Shown in pieces: positions 11,601-20,771 of a stretch of DNA of 64,000 bases (positions within the stretch are counted from its first letter, which is position 1; each line of letters begins with the position of its first letter). A program made the position numbers and the translations under genes. Origin of the DNA: Glacieibacterium arshaanense (GTDB lineage: Bacteria; Pseudomonadota; Alphaproteobacteria; Sphingomonadales; Sphingomonadaceae); assembly GCF_004681125.1 (NCBI RefSeq), contig NZ_SIHO01000002.1, positions 310,001-374,000 on the forward strand, in the 5' to 3' direction. The notes below the pieces were generated by a model that was not told where the DNA came from, did no database searches, and saw only the letters and a program-made list of their open reading frames with translations.

Positions 11601-12263
11601 ATGACAACCAAGCCCCCGCTCCAGGCGGTCATCGTTCCGGTGACGGCGCTCCAGCAGAACTGCACATTGTTCTGGTGCACGAAGACCATGCGCGGGGCGT
11701 TTGTCGACCCTGGCGGTGACCTTGAAAAGCTGATGGCGGTGGCGGCGCAGCATGGCGTGACTATCGAGAAGCTGCTGGTGACGCATGGCCATATCGACCA
11801 TTGCGGGCTGACCGGGGTGCTCGCCGAGCAGCTCGGCGTGCCGATCGAGGGGCCGCACCGGGACGATAAGTTCTGGATCGACCAGGCGCCCGGCACTGGT
11901 GCCAAGTACGGCCTTGCCGGCGCGACGGCGTTCACGCCCGACCGCTGGCTGGTCGACGGCGATCAGGTGACGGTGGGTGAGCTGGTGCTCGACGTCTATC
12001 ACTGCCCGGGCCACACACCGGGCCATGTGATTTTTCATCATGCGCCGTCGCATCTGGCGATGGTCGGCGATGTGCTGTTCCAGGGCTCGATCGGCCGCAC
12101 CGATTTTCCCAAGGGCGATTACAACCAGCTGATCACTTCGATCACCTCGCGGCTGTGGCCGCTGGGCAATGCGACGGCGTTCGTGCCGGGGCATGGCCCG
12201 ATGTCGACGTTCGGTACCGAGCGGCAGACCAACGCCTATGTCGCGGATGCGGCGCTGGCGTAG
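11601..12263 (+). CDS. metallo-beta-lactamase-fold hydrolase (glyoxalase II-like)
   Basis: A 220-residue MBL-fold protein. The metal-binding motif THGHIDH is at residues 61-67, with further histidine ligands in YHCPGHTPGH and a late one in FVPGHGPMSTFG. The fold and the closing GHGPMST segment match the YcbL/glyoxalase II-like group, cytoplasmic hydrolases of thioesters such as S-lactoylglutathione. The exact substrate is not determinable. I place the start at the ATG at 11601, because the in-frame sequence further upstream (from 11373) is not protein-like and crosses the repeat. The gene converges on the MAPEG gene, three bases away. Confidence 0.85.
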   Translation: MTTKPPLQAVIVPVTALQQNCTLFWCTKTMRGAFVDPGGDLEKLMAVAAQHGVTIEKLLVTHGHIDHCGLTGVLAEQLGVPIEGPHRDDKFWIDQAPGTGAKYGLAGATAFTPDRWLVDGDQVTVGELVLDVYHCPGHTPGHVIFHHAPSHLAMVGDVLFQGSIGRTDFPKGDYNQLITSITSRLWPLGNATAFVPGHGPMSTFGTERQTNAYVADAALA

Positions 12264-12266
12264 GGC

Positions 12267-12650
12267 CTAGATCGCCAGGAATACGGCCCAGGCCGAAAGC
12301 GCCACCAGCGGCACGAAGGTGCCGAGCATACCGACCATGCGGAACACATTGGGTGCCGGGCGCGCCATGCCGAGGGCGTGGCACAGCCGCGCGACGACGA
12401 TGGTGGCGCCGGCGGCCTGCACCAGCGTGTTGGTGCCGTTGATGTATTCGACCAGCCCGAGCAGGATCAGCAGGATCGGCACATATTCGGCGAAGTTGGC
12501 GTGACTGCGGATGCGGCTGAGCAAAGTCTGGTCGCCGCCGTCGCCGAGCATGACCTTTGTCGAGCCGCGCACCATGATGACGCGCACGCTGAGCGCGATG
12601 AAGATCAGCCCGAGCAGGCCGGCGGTCAGTAGCGTGGTTTGCATGGGCAT
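12267..12650 (-). CDS. MAPEG family membrane protein
   Basis: A 127-residue protein with four hydrophobic helices (about 5-24, 55-74, 78-96 and 105-125). RSHANFAEYVPILLILLGLVE is the characteristic MAPEG signature, followed by N and R residues that contact glutathione in family members (HALGMAR). MAPEG proteins are trimeric membrane enzymes for glutathione conjugation or peroxide reduction; bacterial members are mostly uncharacterised. The start at 12650 (MPMQTT) is preferred because GAGGGGAG lies eight bases upstream; a second ATG follows two codons later. A second, less similar MAPEG gene occurs at 16.9 kb. Confidence 0.82.
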   Translation of the reverse strand: MPMQTTLLTAGLLGLIFIALSVRVIMVRGSTKVMLGDGGDQTLLSRIRSHANFAEYVPILLILLGLVEYINGTNTLVQAAGATIVVARLCHALGMARPAPNVFRMVGMLGTFVPLVALSAWAVFLAI

Positions 12651-12775
12651 TGATCGGGCTCCCCTCAAAGTGTTGCGCCCTTCGTGGCGCAGCTTGGGCG
12701 CCAGTGCAAGTTTCGCCGGAAAACCGGGCTGGCAACGGGGGGCGCGATGATTCCGGCAGCGGTACAAGCTTTGGC

Positions 12776-12803
12776 TTGCAAGCCGGGCCGAAATCACTAT
12801 GTT
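12776..12803 (+). promoter_or_regulatory. possible promoter of rpmF-plsX-fabH
   Basis: TTGCAA (12776-12781) and TATGTT (12798-12803) are 16 bases apart, about 90 bases before rpmF in a divergent intergenic region. Each hexamer matches the sigma-70 consensus at four positions. This is the best candidate in the gap, but unproven. Confidence 0.35.
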
Positions 12804-12891
12804 GCCGCGCTCGACATACCCTTGGAGTCGCAGCGATGGCGCTTGTCCGTCGTCTGCCGGTTTCATACCAGACAAAGAAGACAGGTGCCGC

Positions 12892-13071
12892 ATGGCCGTT
12901 CCGAAACGCAAGACTTCGCCCTCGCGCCGCAACATGCGTCGCAGCCACCACGCGCTCACCGCGTCGGCATTCCAGGAATGCCCGAACTGCGGTGAACTCA
13001 AGATGCCGCACAACATGTGCGGTGCTTGCGGCCACTATAACGGCCGTGAAGTCGTCGAGAGCAAGGCCTGA
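12892..13071 (+). CDS. rpmF: 50S ribosomal protein L32
   Basis: A complete 59-residue L32. The basic N-terminus [20 protein letters not shown] is standard for alphaproteobacteria. Two Cys-x-x-Cys pairs (CPNC and CGAC) form the zinc ribbon. It is a structural protein of the large ribosomal subunit. It is followed after 91 bases by plsX, the conserved rpmF-plsX-fabH order seen widely in bacteria, which ties ribosome synthesis to membrane lipid synthesis. Confidence 0.97.
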   Translation: MAVPKRKTSPSRRNMRRSHHALTASAFQECPNCGELKMPHNMCGACGHYNGREVVESKA

Positions 13072-13162
13072 TCGCAGCAGCAGCCCGGGCACGCGCGCAC
13101 ATGACCGCGACGCCGCAGGGCCGCTCTGATGCATTTCCCAAGACTGTAATGGCCGCTGCCCG

Positions 13163-14242
13163 ATGAGCACAGCCAATCCCGTCATCGCGCTTGATGTGAT
13201 GGGCGGCGATACCGGCCTGTCGCTGGTGATTGCTGCCGCCGAAATCGCGCGCGAACGTTACCCGAAGCTGCGCTTCCGGCTGTATGGCCCCGAGGCCGCG
13301 ATTCGCGCCGCGCTGGCCAAGGCGCCGCGCATCGCCGCCGACAGCGTCATCGTCCATACCGACCAGCAGGTGCTCGGCACCGACAAGCCGAGCCAGGTCA
13401 TCCGCCGCGGCCGCGACACCTCGATGGGTCTGGCGATTTCGGCGGTCAAGGCCGGCGAGGCCGATGCCACCGTATCGGCGGGCAATACCGGCGCACTGAT
13501 GGCCATGGCCAAGCTGACGCTGCGGACGATGGAGGGCATTGACCGCCCGGCACTGGCGGCACTGCTGCCGACGTCGAAGGCCGACATGATCATGCTTGAT
13601 CTGGGCGCCAACACCGAATGCGACGCCGAAAATCTCGTGCAGTTCGCGGTGATGGGTGCAGCGTTCGCGCGCACCGTGCTGGCGCTGCCCAAGCCGCGCG
13701 TCGCCTTGCTCAACATCGGTGTCGAGGAACTCAAGGGCACCGACGAATTGAAGGACGCCGCCGCACTGCTGCGCGGCGTTGAACTGCCGATGAGCTTCGA
13801 GGGCTTTGTCGAAGGCGACGGCATCGGCAAGGGCGATATCGATGTCGTGGTGACCGACGGCTTTTCGGGCAATATCGCATTGAAGTCGATCGAAGGCACC
13901 GCGCGGCTGGTCACCGGGCTGCTGGCGGATGCGTTCCGCACGTCGTGGCTGACCAAGCTCGGCTATCTGTTTTCGCGCGGGGCGCTGCGGGCGCTGCGCG
14001 GCCATATCGACCCCGATACGCACAACGGCGCGGTGTTCCTCGGCCTCAACGGGCTGGTGGTCAAAAGCCATGGCAGTGCTTCGGCGCGCGGTTTCGCCAA
14101 TGCCATCGGCGTCGCGCATGACCTGATTGTCGGCGACATCGCGCGGCGCATTTCGGACGACCTTGATAATTTCCGCGCGCATCGTCCGGTGCTTACGCCC
14201 GAAGGCGAAGCCGGCGACGACCTGCCCGCGGGCGACGCTTGA
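13163..14242 (+). CDS. plsX: phosphate acyltransferase PlsX
   Basis: A 359-residue PlsX. The N-terminus has [11 protein letters not shown] and the centre has [19 protein letters not shown] and LLNIGVEE, all family hallmarks. It makes acyl-phosphate from acyl-ACP at the membrane surface, feeding PlsY for phosphatidic acid synthesis. The C-terminus is acidic. It stops two bases before the fabH start, consistent with one transcript. Confidence 0.95.
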   Translation: MSTANPVIALDVMGGDTGLSLVIAAAEIARERYPKLRFRLYGPEAAIRAALAKAPRIAADSVIVHTDQQVLGTDKPSQVIRRGRDTSMGLAISAVKAGEADATVSAGNTGALMAMAKLTLRTMEGIDRPALAALLPTSKADMIMLDLGANTECDAENLVQFAVMGAAFARTVLALPKPRVALLNIGVEELKGTDELKDAAALLRGVELPMSFEGFVEGDGIGKGDIDVVVTDGFSGNIALKSIEGTARLVTGLLADAFRTSWLTKLGYLFSRGALRALRGHIDPDTHNGAVFLGLNGLVVKSHGSASARGFANAIGVAHDLIVGDIARRISDDLDNFRAHRPVLTPEGEAGDDLPAGDA

Positions 14243-14244
14243 GC

Positions 14245-15216
14245 ATGCGCCGGGCCTGCGTCATCGGCACCGGCAGCTATTTGCCGACAACCATCCTGTC
14301 GAACGAAGAGCTCGCGGCGCGCGTCGATACGTCGGATGCCTGGATTGTCGAGCGCACCGGCATCGCCAAGCGCCACATCGCCGCCGCCGATGAATTCACC
14401 TCGGACCTCGGCACCGCGGCCGCGCAGCGTGCGCTGACTGCAGCCGGCATCACTGCCGCCGAAGTCGACCTCATCATCGTCGCGACTGCGACACCCGACC
14501 AGACTTTCCCGTCGTGCGCGACGGTCATCCAGCACAAGCTCGGCATGGTCGACGGTGTCGCGTTCGACGTCGCGGCGGTGTGTTCGGGCTTCCTGTATGC
14601 GCTCAGCGTTGCCGATGCGATGATCGTCACCGGTGCCGCCAACACCGCGCTGGTCATTGGTGCCGAAACCTTCAGCCGGCTACTCGACTGGGAAGACCGC
14701 ACGACCTGCGTGCTGTTCGGCGACGGCGCCGGCGCAGTCGTGCTGCGCGCGCAGACCGGTACCGGCACCTCGGCTGACCGAGGTATTCTCGCGCACCGGT
14801 TGCATTCGGATGGCCGCTACAACAGCCTGCTTTATGTCGATGGCGGGCCGGGCTCGACGGGCACCGTCGGAAAGCTACGCATGAAGGGCCGCGAGGTGTT
14901 CCGCCACGCCGTCAACAATCTCGCCAGCGTGATGACCGAAACGCTCGCGGCGGCCGGCGTCAGCGCCGACGACGTCGCCTGGGTTGTCCCGCACCAGGCC
15001 AATCTGCGGATTCTGGAAGGCACGGCGAAAAAGCTTGGCCTGCCGATCGAGCGCGTTGTCGTCACTGTTGACCAACACGCCAATACTTCGGCAGCCTCTG
15101 TGCCATTGGCGCTTGACTCTGCGGTGCGAGACGGACGTATTAAGTCCGGCGATTTGTTGCTATTGGAAGCAATGGGCGGTGGCTTTACCTGGGGGGCAGC
15201 TGCAGTTCGTTTTTAG
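14245..15216 (+). CDS. fabH: 3-oxoacyl-ACP synthase III
   Basis: A 323-residue KAS III. The catalytic triad is visible: Cys113 in [11 protein letters not shown], His in [10 protein letters not shown] and Asn in HANTSAAS. It condenses acetyl-CoA with malonyl-ACP to start fatty acid synthesis. I take the ATG at 14245; an in-frame TTG six bases earlier overlaps the plsX stop and could also serve. ihfA follows 37 bases downstream. Confidence 0.95.
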   Translation: MRRACVIGTGSYLPTTILSNEELAARVDTSDAWIVERTGIAKRHIAAADEFTSDLGTAAAQRALTAAGITAAEVDLIIVATATPDQTFPSCATVIQHKLGMVDGVAFDVAAVCSGFLYALSVADAMIVTGAANTALVIGAETFSRLLDWEDRTTCVLFGDGAGAVVLRAQTGTGTSADRGILAHRLHSDGRYNSLLYVDGGPGSTGTVGKLRMKGREVFRHAVNNLASVMTETLAAAGVSADDVAWVVPHQANLRILEGTAKKLGLPIERVVVTVDQHANTSAASVPLALDSAVRDGRIKSGDLLLLEAMGGGFTWGAAAVRF

Positions 15217-15253
15217 CGGCATTTGTGCGCCGGAAAGCTTGGGTGGGGAGCGA

Positions 15254-15586
15254 ATGGGCATGGCTGATACGGGAAACGCTGCAGGAATTTCCGCCGACTC
15301 GGCGACTTTGACACGGGCCGAACTCGCCGACGCCGTTCATGCGGCGATCGGGCTATCGCGCGCGGAATGCGCCGGGCTTGTCGAATCGGTGCTCGACCAA
15401 GTTGGCGACCGGCTGATTGCCGGCGAAAACGTCAAGATTTCATCGTTCGGCAGCTTTGTGCTGCGCCGCAAGGGCGCGCGCGTCGGGCGCAATCCCAAGA
15501 CCGGGGTCGAAGTGCCGATTGCACCGCGCACCGTGCTGACCTTCCGGCCGAGCCAATTGCTGCGCGAGCAGATCAACCGCAAGTAG
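15254..15586 (+). CDS. ihfA: integration host factor alpha subunit
   Basis: A 110-residue HU/IHF protein. The DNA-binding arm contains [12 protein letters not shown], and [19 protein letters not shown] closes the protein as in IhfA. The N-terminus is extended by about 20 residues compared with the E. coli protein (start taken at 15254 with GGGGAG just upstream; an ATG two codons later is also possible). IhfA pairs with IhfB to bend DNA at promoters and recombination sites. Its position between fabH and a MerR-type gene is a conserved alphaproteobacterial arrangement. Confidence 0.93.
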   Translation: MGMADTGNAAGISADSATLTRAELADAVHAAIGLSRAECAGLVESVLDQVGDRLIAGENVKISSFGSFVLRRKGARVGRNPKTGVEVPIAPRTVLTFRPSQLLREQINRK

Positions 15587-15596
15587 CCGGGGTGCG

Positions 15597-16064
15597 ATGA
15601 CCGTTTCCGACAAGGCCGTGGCCAAGGCGCCCGGCGCGTTCCGTACCATCGGCGAGGTTTCCGAAGAACTCGGCGTGCCGCAGCATGTGCTGCGCTTCTG
15701 GGAAACACGCTTTCCGGCGCTGAAGCCGCTCAAGCGCGGCGGCAACCGGCGCTATTACCGGCCCGCCGATGTCGTGCTGCTCAAGGCGATCAACAAGCTG
15801 CTCTACACCGACGGCTACACCATCAAGGGCGTGCTCAAGCTGATCGCCGACAAGGGCATTACCGGTCTCGAGGCCGGGGCTGCGGCCGCCGCGCCTGCTG
15901 CGCCGCTGGCGGCTGCCGCATTGGCCGCTGAGCCCTACGCGCAAGCCCCCGAATTGCCGCTGGCGACGACCGCAACGGCCGCCACGCCGGCGCTCGATAT
16001 CTCGGCACTCTATGCGATTCGCGACCGCCTTGCCGGTGCGCTGGCCGAGGCGCGCGCGGCCTGA
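15597..16064 (+). CDS. MerR family transcriptional regulator
   Basis: A 155-residue protein. Residues about 15-85 form a MerR winged helix-turn-helix ([27 protein letters not shown] in two overlapping parts, then [12 protein letters not shown]). The remainder is Ala-rich and low-complexity, with a short helix at the end; there is no metal-binding cysteine set, so the effector is unknown. The gene begins 10 bases after ihfA, an association kept in most alphaproteobacteria. Confidence 0.88.
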   Translation: MTVSDKAVAKAPGAFRTIGEVSEELGVPQHVLRFWETRFPALKPLKRGGNRRYYRPADVVLLKAINKLLYTDGYTIKGVLKLIADKGITGLEAGAAAAAPAAPLAAAALAAEPYAQAPELPLATTATAATPALDISALYAIRDRLAGALAEARAA

Positions 16065-16096
16065 ATGACACAGTCCGCGCCAAGGTCTCGCGCGGC

Positions 16097-16828
16097 ATGA
16101 AATCGGTCGCGGTTTTCAGCATCAAGGGCGGCGTCGGCAAGACCGCGACGGCGGTCAACCTCGCCTATGCCGCCGCCACCGTCGGCGCGCGCCGGACGTT
16201 GCTGTGGGACCTCGATCCGCAGGGAGCGGCGACCTATACGCTGCGCTTGCGGCCGCTGGCGGGGGCCTCGGCACGCAAGCTGATCGCACGCGACGCGGCG
16301 CTCGACGGGCTTATCCAGTCGACCGACTATGCCAACCTCGATGTGCTCGCCGCCGACAAGTCGCTGCGCCATCTCGAACGCCAGCTCGCCGCCGATGACA
16401 AGGCCAAGCGCATCCGCAAGCTGCTGCGCAGCCTGTCGGATGACTATGACCGCATCATCATCGACGCGCCCCCGGGGCTGACCGAACTCGCCGAGCAACT
16501 GTTCCGCGCCGTCGACTGCCTGGTGGTGCCGATGCTGCCGTCGCCGCTGTCGCTGCGCGCCCGCGACCAGCTCGCGGCGCATCTCGCCAAGCACCACGCC
16601 GGCAAGGCGCCGCCGCTGATCGGCGTCTATTCGATGGTCGACCGCCGCAAGGCACTGCACCGCAGCACCGTTGATGCGACACCCGACCTTGTCGCCATAC
16701 CCTATGCCAGCGCCATCGAGCAGATGGCCGTCGTGCAGGCGCCGCTGGGGGCTACCGCGCCCAAATCGGCAGCAGCACGCGCCTTTGGCGAACTGTGGAC
16801 ACAAGTCGAACGCCGGTTGCTCGGCTAA
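16097..16828 (+). CDS. ParA family ATPase
   Basis: A 243-residue deviant Walker ATPase. KGGVGKT at residues 10-16 is the P-loop, LLWDLDPQGAATY carries the switch aspartates, and IIIDAPPGLTEL is the Walker B region. Such proteins position DNA or protein cargo on the nucleoid. No parB lies next to it, so this is more likely an orphan ParA/MipZ-like positioning protein than the chromosome-partitioning ParA. It starts 32 bases after the MerR-type gene. Confidence 0.85.
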   Translation: MKSVAVFSIKGGVGKTATAVNLAYAAATVGARRTLLWDLDPQGAATYTLRLRPLAGASARKLIARDAALDGLIQSTDYANLDVLAADKSLRHLERQLAADDKAKRIRKLLRSLSDDYDRIIIDAPPGLTELAEQLFRAVDCLVVPMLPSPLSLRARDQLAAHLAKHHAGKAPPLIGVYSMVDRRKALHRSTVDATPDLVAIPYASAIEQMAVVQAPLGATAPKSAAARAFGELWTQVERRLLG

Positions 16829-16861
16829 ACAGAAACCACGCAACGCAATTCATTTGGGGAA

Positions 16862-17263
16862 ATGACCATGACGACCGAACTGACACTGCTGGCCTGGACA
16901 CTTGTCCTAGCGTTCGTCCAGATTCTGCTGTTCGATTTCGCGCGCACCGGCCAGTACGGGCTGAAATGGAACACCGGCGCGCGTGATGAAAAAATGCCGC
17001 CGCTCAAGCCGGAGGCCGAGCGCCTCAAGCGCGCGCAGGACAATCTGTTCGAAACGCTGCCGCTGTTCATCGGCTTCGTGCTGATCGCGCATGCCGCGGG
17101 CGTCCACACCAGCACCACGGTGCTCGGCGCGCAGCTCTATTTCTGGGGCCGGGTCCTTTACGTTCCGCTCTATGCCTTCGGCGTCAAGCAGATCCGCTCG
17201 CTGGTCTGGATGGTCGCCACGCTCGGTCTCGCCATGATTGCTTTCGCGGTGCTGACCGCCTGA
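16862..17263 (+). CDS. MAPEG family membrane protein
   Basis: A 133-residue protein with four predicted membrane helices. The loop after the first helix has KPEAERLKRAQDNLFETLPLF, the MAPEG signature in which RAQxNxxE binds glutathione in studied members; YVPLYAFGVKQIRSLVW follows. This is the group of uncharacterised bacterial MAPEG proteins. It may start at 16862 or two codons later. It converges with cinA, separated only by a large palindrome. Confidence 0.83.
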   Translation: MTMTTELTLLAWTLVLAFVQILLFDFARTGQYGLKWNTGARDEKMPPLKPEAERLKRAQDNLFETLPLFIGFVLIAHAAGVHTSTTVLGAQLYFWGRVLYVPLYAFGVKQIRSLVWMVATLGLAMIAFAVLTA

Positions 17264-17271
17264 GTTTAAGG

Positions 17272-17345
17272 GCCTCCGGCGGGCAAGGGCTAAGCCCCTG
17301 CACCCTATTATTGGGTGCAGGGACGCGTCCCTGCCCGCCGGAGGC
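17272..17345. repeat. double palindrome between convergent genes (REP-like, may also terminate transcription)
   Basis: The outer arms are GCCTCCGGCGGGCA (17272-17285) and its exact reverse complement (17332-17345). The inner arms are CCCTGCACCC (17296-17305) and GGGTGCAGGG (17313-17322) around a TATTATT loop. The right half recurs at 11517-11549. The position between two convergent genes fits a two-way terminator, but the shared copy elsewhere suggests a dispersed repeat. Confidence 0.75.
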
Positions 17346-17350
17346 TCTGC

Positions 17351-17839
17351 TCAGCTCTTCTCGATCTCTGCTAACAGCAGCTGCAGCGCCGCGTCTGCGA
17401 ACGCCACCATGTTATCGAGCCGTTCGGGCCGGCCGGTTTCGAGCGTCATTTCGACGCAGCCGGTGCGGCTGGCCACCGCAATGCAGCTATGGCCGGCGGC
17501 GTCGCCATAGGGGTTGCCGGTCGGTCCGGCGGCGCCGGTTTCGCTGACACCCCAGTCGGCCTTGAACTGCGCGCGGACGGTGGTGGCGAGGCAGGCGGCA
17601 TAGGGTTCGCTGGCGGATTTGAGGCCGCGGACGTCTTCGCGGCGCAGGCCGAGCAGGCGGTGGCGGGCGCGCGGCGTGTAGATGACGCCGCCGCCGAGGT
17701 AGAACGCCGAGGCGCCCGGCACCATCAGCAGCGCCGCCGAAATCAGCCCGCCGCTCGCCGATTCGGCGACCGCAACGGTGGCCTTGCGGGCGCGCAACGC
17801 AGCCGCGACGGCTTCGGCAGATTTTCGGAGTCGTTCCAT
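17351..17839 (-). CDS. CinA C-terminal-type nicotinamide-nucleotide amidohydrolase
   Basis: A 162-residue stand-alone CinA C-terminal (PncC) domain. SASGGLISAAL contains the nucleophile region, YLGGGVIYTPRARHRLLGL and GVSETGAAGPTGNPYG are core motifs. PncC deamidates nicotinamide mononucleotide in NAD recycling. It lacks the N-terminal MoCF domain of full CinA, as is usual for this group. It is divergent from the usp-fixLJ module with 124 bases between. Confidence 0.85.
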   Translation of the reverse strand: MERLRKSAEAVAAALRARKATVAVAESASGGLISAALLMVPGASAFYLGGGVIYTPRARHRLLGLRREDVRGLKSASEPYAACLATTVRAQFKADWGVSETGAAGPTGNPYGDAAGHSCIAVASRTGCVEMTLETGRPERLDNMVAFADAALQLLLAEIEKS

Positions 17840-17963
17840 GGTGCGTATCCTGTTGCTTGCGCCGCCATCCGTAATGTTGCGTAATTACCTGGCGGTCGAG
17901 CTCTTCTAGAATAGGGCGGCGACCTTACAAGCAGCGATTCGGTCGCAGGCGGGGACGGACATA

Positions 17964-18776
17964 ATGAAGTCGATACTTGTACATATCCACGACGATGCCG
18001 GTCAGGAAGCCCGGCTGCAAGTTGCACTTGATCTGGCGCGCGCCAGCAGCGGCCACATCAGCTGCGTGCAGGTCACGCCGTTCGAGTATTACTCTGGCGG
18101 CGACCCGTTCGGCGGCGTCTACGCCTTTGCCGATGCTGTCGATGCGATCCGGGCGCTCGAGCGCGAGGCGCGCACGCGGATCGAGGCGCAACTGGCGCGC
18201 GAGGGCGTGAGCTGGGATTGGCGCAAGTTCGACGGCAACGTCATCCAGACGCTGATCGACCAGTCGCGGCTGATGGATGTCGTCGTGCTCAGCCAGCCGC
18301 ATACCGGCGGCGATGCCGAACGCCCGCCGCTTGGCATTGGTGGCGATGTCGCGATCCATGCGCGCGCGCCGGTGCTCAGCGTCGGTGCCAAAGCCAAGGG
18401 CTTCGATGTCACCGGCAATGCGATGCTGGCGTGGAACGGCTCGGGCGAGGCGGCGAATGCACTGCGGCTCAGCCTGCCGCTGCTGCGCCACGCCGGCATG
18501 GTGCATATTGTCGAAGTCAGCGATGACACGCGCGGGCTGCCGTCGACCGAAGCGTCGGCGTATCTGTCCCGCCACGGCATCGCCTCCGAACTGCACGAAT
18601 GGCCGGCGAAGGGCCGCAAGGTCGATGTCGCGCTGCTGCATGCCGCGGTCGAACTTGATGCCGCCTACATGGTGCTCGGTGCCTATGGTCACTCGCGGCT
18701 GCGCGAGACGATTTTGGGCGGTGTGACGCGCGACCTGATCCGGACCAGCCATCTGCCGCTGCTGCTCGCGCATTGA
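17964..18776 (+). CDS. universal stress protein, two-domain
   Basis: A 270-residue protein with two UspA-like domains (about 1-145 and 150-270). The second ends in LGAYGHSRLRETILGGVTRDL, which matches the ATP-binding GxxGxSxxxxxxxGS/T region except that the last Ser is replaced by Thr. The TGA stop overlaps the TTG start of fixL (TTGA), so the two are translationally coupled. Usp proteins next to FixLJ suggest a role in the low-oxygen or redox response; this is inference from position. Confidence 0.85.
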   Translation: MKSILVHIHDDAGQEARLQVALDLARASSGHISCVQVTPFEYYSGGDPFGGVYAFADAVDAIRALEREARTRIEAQLAREGVSWDWRKFDGNVIQTLIDQSRLMDVVVLSQPHTGGDAERPPLGIGGDVAIHARAPVLSVGAKAKGFDVTGNAMLAWNGSGEAANALRLSLPLLRHAGMVHIVEVSDDTRGLPSTEASAYLSRHGIASELHEWPAKGRKVDVALLHAAVELDAAYMVLGAYGHSRLRETILGGVTRDLIRTSHLPLLLAH

Positions 18777-19999
18777 CGCCGGGGGCCGCACCGGCCCACA
18801 TTATATGCGTGCAAGCCAAGTCCGACCCCGGCGCCACCGCGCCCGAAGCCTCGGCGCTGACCTTCGGGGCCAGCGATGCCTATTGGCGTTCGATTCTGTC
18901 GACGGTGCCCGACGCGATGGTGGTTATCGATGCGGCGGGGCATATCCTGTCGTTCAGCGCTGCTGCCGAGCGGCTGTTCGGTTACAGCGAGGCCGAAGTG
19001 CGCGGGCGGAATGTCGACCTGCTGATGCCGTCGCCCGACCGCGAAAAACATGACGCTTATATGGCCCGCTATCTGGAATCGGGGGTGCCGCGTATCATCG
19101 GCATCGGCCGCGTGCTGATCGCGCGTCACCGTGACGGCTCCACCTTCCCGATCGAGCTGTCGATCGGCGAGGCGGCGACGCCTGAAGGCCGCGTCTTCAC
19201 CGGCTTCGTCCGCGACCTGACCGAGCGGCAGGCGGCGGCGCGGCGGTTGCAGGACCTGCAGGCTGAACTCAGCCGCATTTCACGAATCAGCGCGATGGGA
19301 TCACTGGCCGCAGCATTGGCGCACGAACTCAACCAGCCGCTGACCGCGATTGCCAACTATCTCGAGGCGGCGCGCGACCTGATCGCCCAGCCCGGTGCCA
19401 AGACCAGCGACGCGGCCATCCAGGCGCTGATCCACGAGGCGGTGACCGAGGCGGCGGGGCAGTCGATCCGCGCCGGGCAGATTGTCCGCCGGCTGCGCGA
19501 GTTCATCGCGCGCGGCGAATCCGAAAAGCGCATCGAACCGCTCGGCAAGCTGGTCGCGGAGGCACAGGCGCTGGCACTGATCGGCAATGGCAACGGCGAA
19601 GTCGATATCCAGGTCGATTTCGGCAGTGCGCCAGTATCGGTGCTGGTCGATCGCATCCAGATCCAGCAGGTGCTGTTCAACCTGCTCCGCAACGCCATCG
19701 AAGCTGGAGGCAACACGCCGCGCAAGCGCATCCGTATCACCGCACAGCCGTGTGAAGGCGAAATGGTTGAGCTGGTGGTAGAAGATGACGGCAGCGGCCC
19801 GGGTGCCGAGGCGGCTCGACATCTGTTCGAACCCTTCCAGAGTTCGAAAGCCGAAGGCATGGGGCTGGGGTTGTCGATCTGCCGCACGATCGTCGAGGCG
19901 CACGGCGGCCGCATCTGGTATCAGCCTGGCGACAATGGCGGTTCGGCATTCCATTTCACGCTGATGGCAGGTGCGCTGGAGGGCAGCGATGGCAACTGA
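18773..19999 (+). CDS. fixL: FixL-type haem PAS oxygen-sensor histidine kinase
   Basis: A 408-residue soluble kinase. The PAS domain spans about 37-150. His93 in REKHDAYMARY corresponds to the proximal haem ligand of Bradyrhizobium FixL, and Arg113 in RIIGIGRVL to the haem-pocket arginine that senses O2. The phospho-acceptor is His184 in ALAHELNQPL; the ATPase domain has the N-box NLLRNAIEAG and the G motif MGLGLSICRTIVEAHGG. There are no membrane helices. The start is a TTG overlapping the usp stop; a GTG at 18809 is an alternative. FixL phosphorylates FixJ when O2 leaves the haem. Confidence 0.9.
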   Translation: MTPGAAPAHIICVQAKSDPGATAPEASALTFGASDAYWRSILSTVPDAMVVIDAAGHILSFSAAAERLFGYSEAEVRGRNVDLLMPSPDREKHDAYMARYLESGVPRIIGIGRVLIARHRDGSTFPIELSIGEAATPEGRVFTGFVRDLTERQAAARRLQDLQAELSRISRISAMGSLAAALAHELNQPLTAIANYLEAARDLIAQPGAKTSDAAIQALIHEAVTEAAGQSIRAGQIVRRLREFIARGESEKRIEPLGKLVAEAQALALIGNGNGEVDIQVDFGSAPVSVLVDRIQIQQVLFNLLRNAIEAGGNTPRKRIRITAQPCEGEMVELVVEDDGSGPGAEAARHLFEPFQSSKAEGMGLGLSICRTIVEAHGGRIWYQPGDNGGSAFHFTLMAGALEGSDGN

Positions 20000-20627
20000 A
20001 CGGCAGATCTATCTGGTCGATGACGAAGCTGCGGTGCGGCGTTCGATTTCGTTCATGCTGCGCACCGCCGGCTTTGCCATCGAAAGCTTTGAATCGGGCG
20101 AGGCGTTCCTGCGCGCCGCCCCCGGACTGCCGATGGGCTGCGTGCTGCTCGACATCCGGATGACCGGGATGGACGGACTACAGGTGCAGGCAGCAATGCG
20201 CGAACGCGGGCTGGCATTGCCGGTCATCATCATCACCGGCCACGGCGATGTCGGACTGGCAGTGCGCGCGATGAAGGCCGGCGCAGTCGATTTCATCGAA
20301 AAGCCGTTCGAAAAGGCCCGACTGCTCGAATCGCTCGAAATCGCGTGCAAGCACCACGGCGAAGCGGCCGAAGTCCACCAGATGGCCGAACGCGCGCGGG
20401 TGCTGCTCAACGTGCTGACGGCGCGCGAACGCGACGTGCTCGACGGGCTGGTCGACGGCCAACCCAATAAGGCGATCGCCTATGCACTCGGCATCAGCCC
20501 GCGCACCGTCGAAATCCACCGCGCCAATCTGATGCTCAAGCTGGAAGCGCACAGCCTGTCGGACGCGCTACGCATTGCCTTTATGGCGCGGATGATCGGC
20601 ACCGGCGCCCCGCCGTCCACCGAATAG
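19989..20627 (+). CDS. fixJ: FixJ-type response regulator
   Basis: A 212-residue regulator overlapping the end of fixL by 11 bases. The receiver domain has DDE at 11-13, phospho-acceptor Asp55 in LLDIRMTGMDG and Lys in EKPFEKARLLE. The C-terminal LuxR/FixJ helix-turn-helix has LTARERDVLDGLVDGQPNKA and SPRTVEIHRANLM. It should activate low-oxygen genes; no fixK or FNR-like gene is in the window, so the regulon cannot be traced here. The start at 19989 gives the standard N-terminus. Confidence 0.92.
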   Translation: MATERQIYLVDDEAAVRRSISFMLRTAGFAIESFESGEAFLRAAPGLPMGCVLLDIRMTGMDGLQVQAAMRERGLALPVIIITGHGDVGLAVRAMKAGAVDFIEKPFEKARLLESLEIACKHHGEAAEVHQMAERARVLLNVLTARERDVLDGLVDGQPNKAIAYALGISPRTVEIHRANLMLKLEAHSLSDALRIAFMARMIGTGAPPSTE

Positions 20628-20771
20628 GCCCGCACCGCTGTCATTTGGCGTTGCTCCGAAACTCGGCTAGACTTCCGCCAGCGCCGGGGCGCGCGATGGT
20701 GGGGACCGGGCACATGCGCGTGCAAGCCAGGACAATAGAGCGGCTACGATCGTACAGCGACGGGGCGCCGC

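Noticed and set aside
11253-12194. Long minus-strand open frame over the MBL hydrolase and repeat region
   Set aside because: It is antisense to a clear MBL-fold gene; only a short stretch near 11290-11440 looks vaguely membrane-like, and no family match was recognised.
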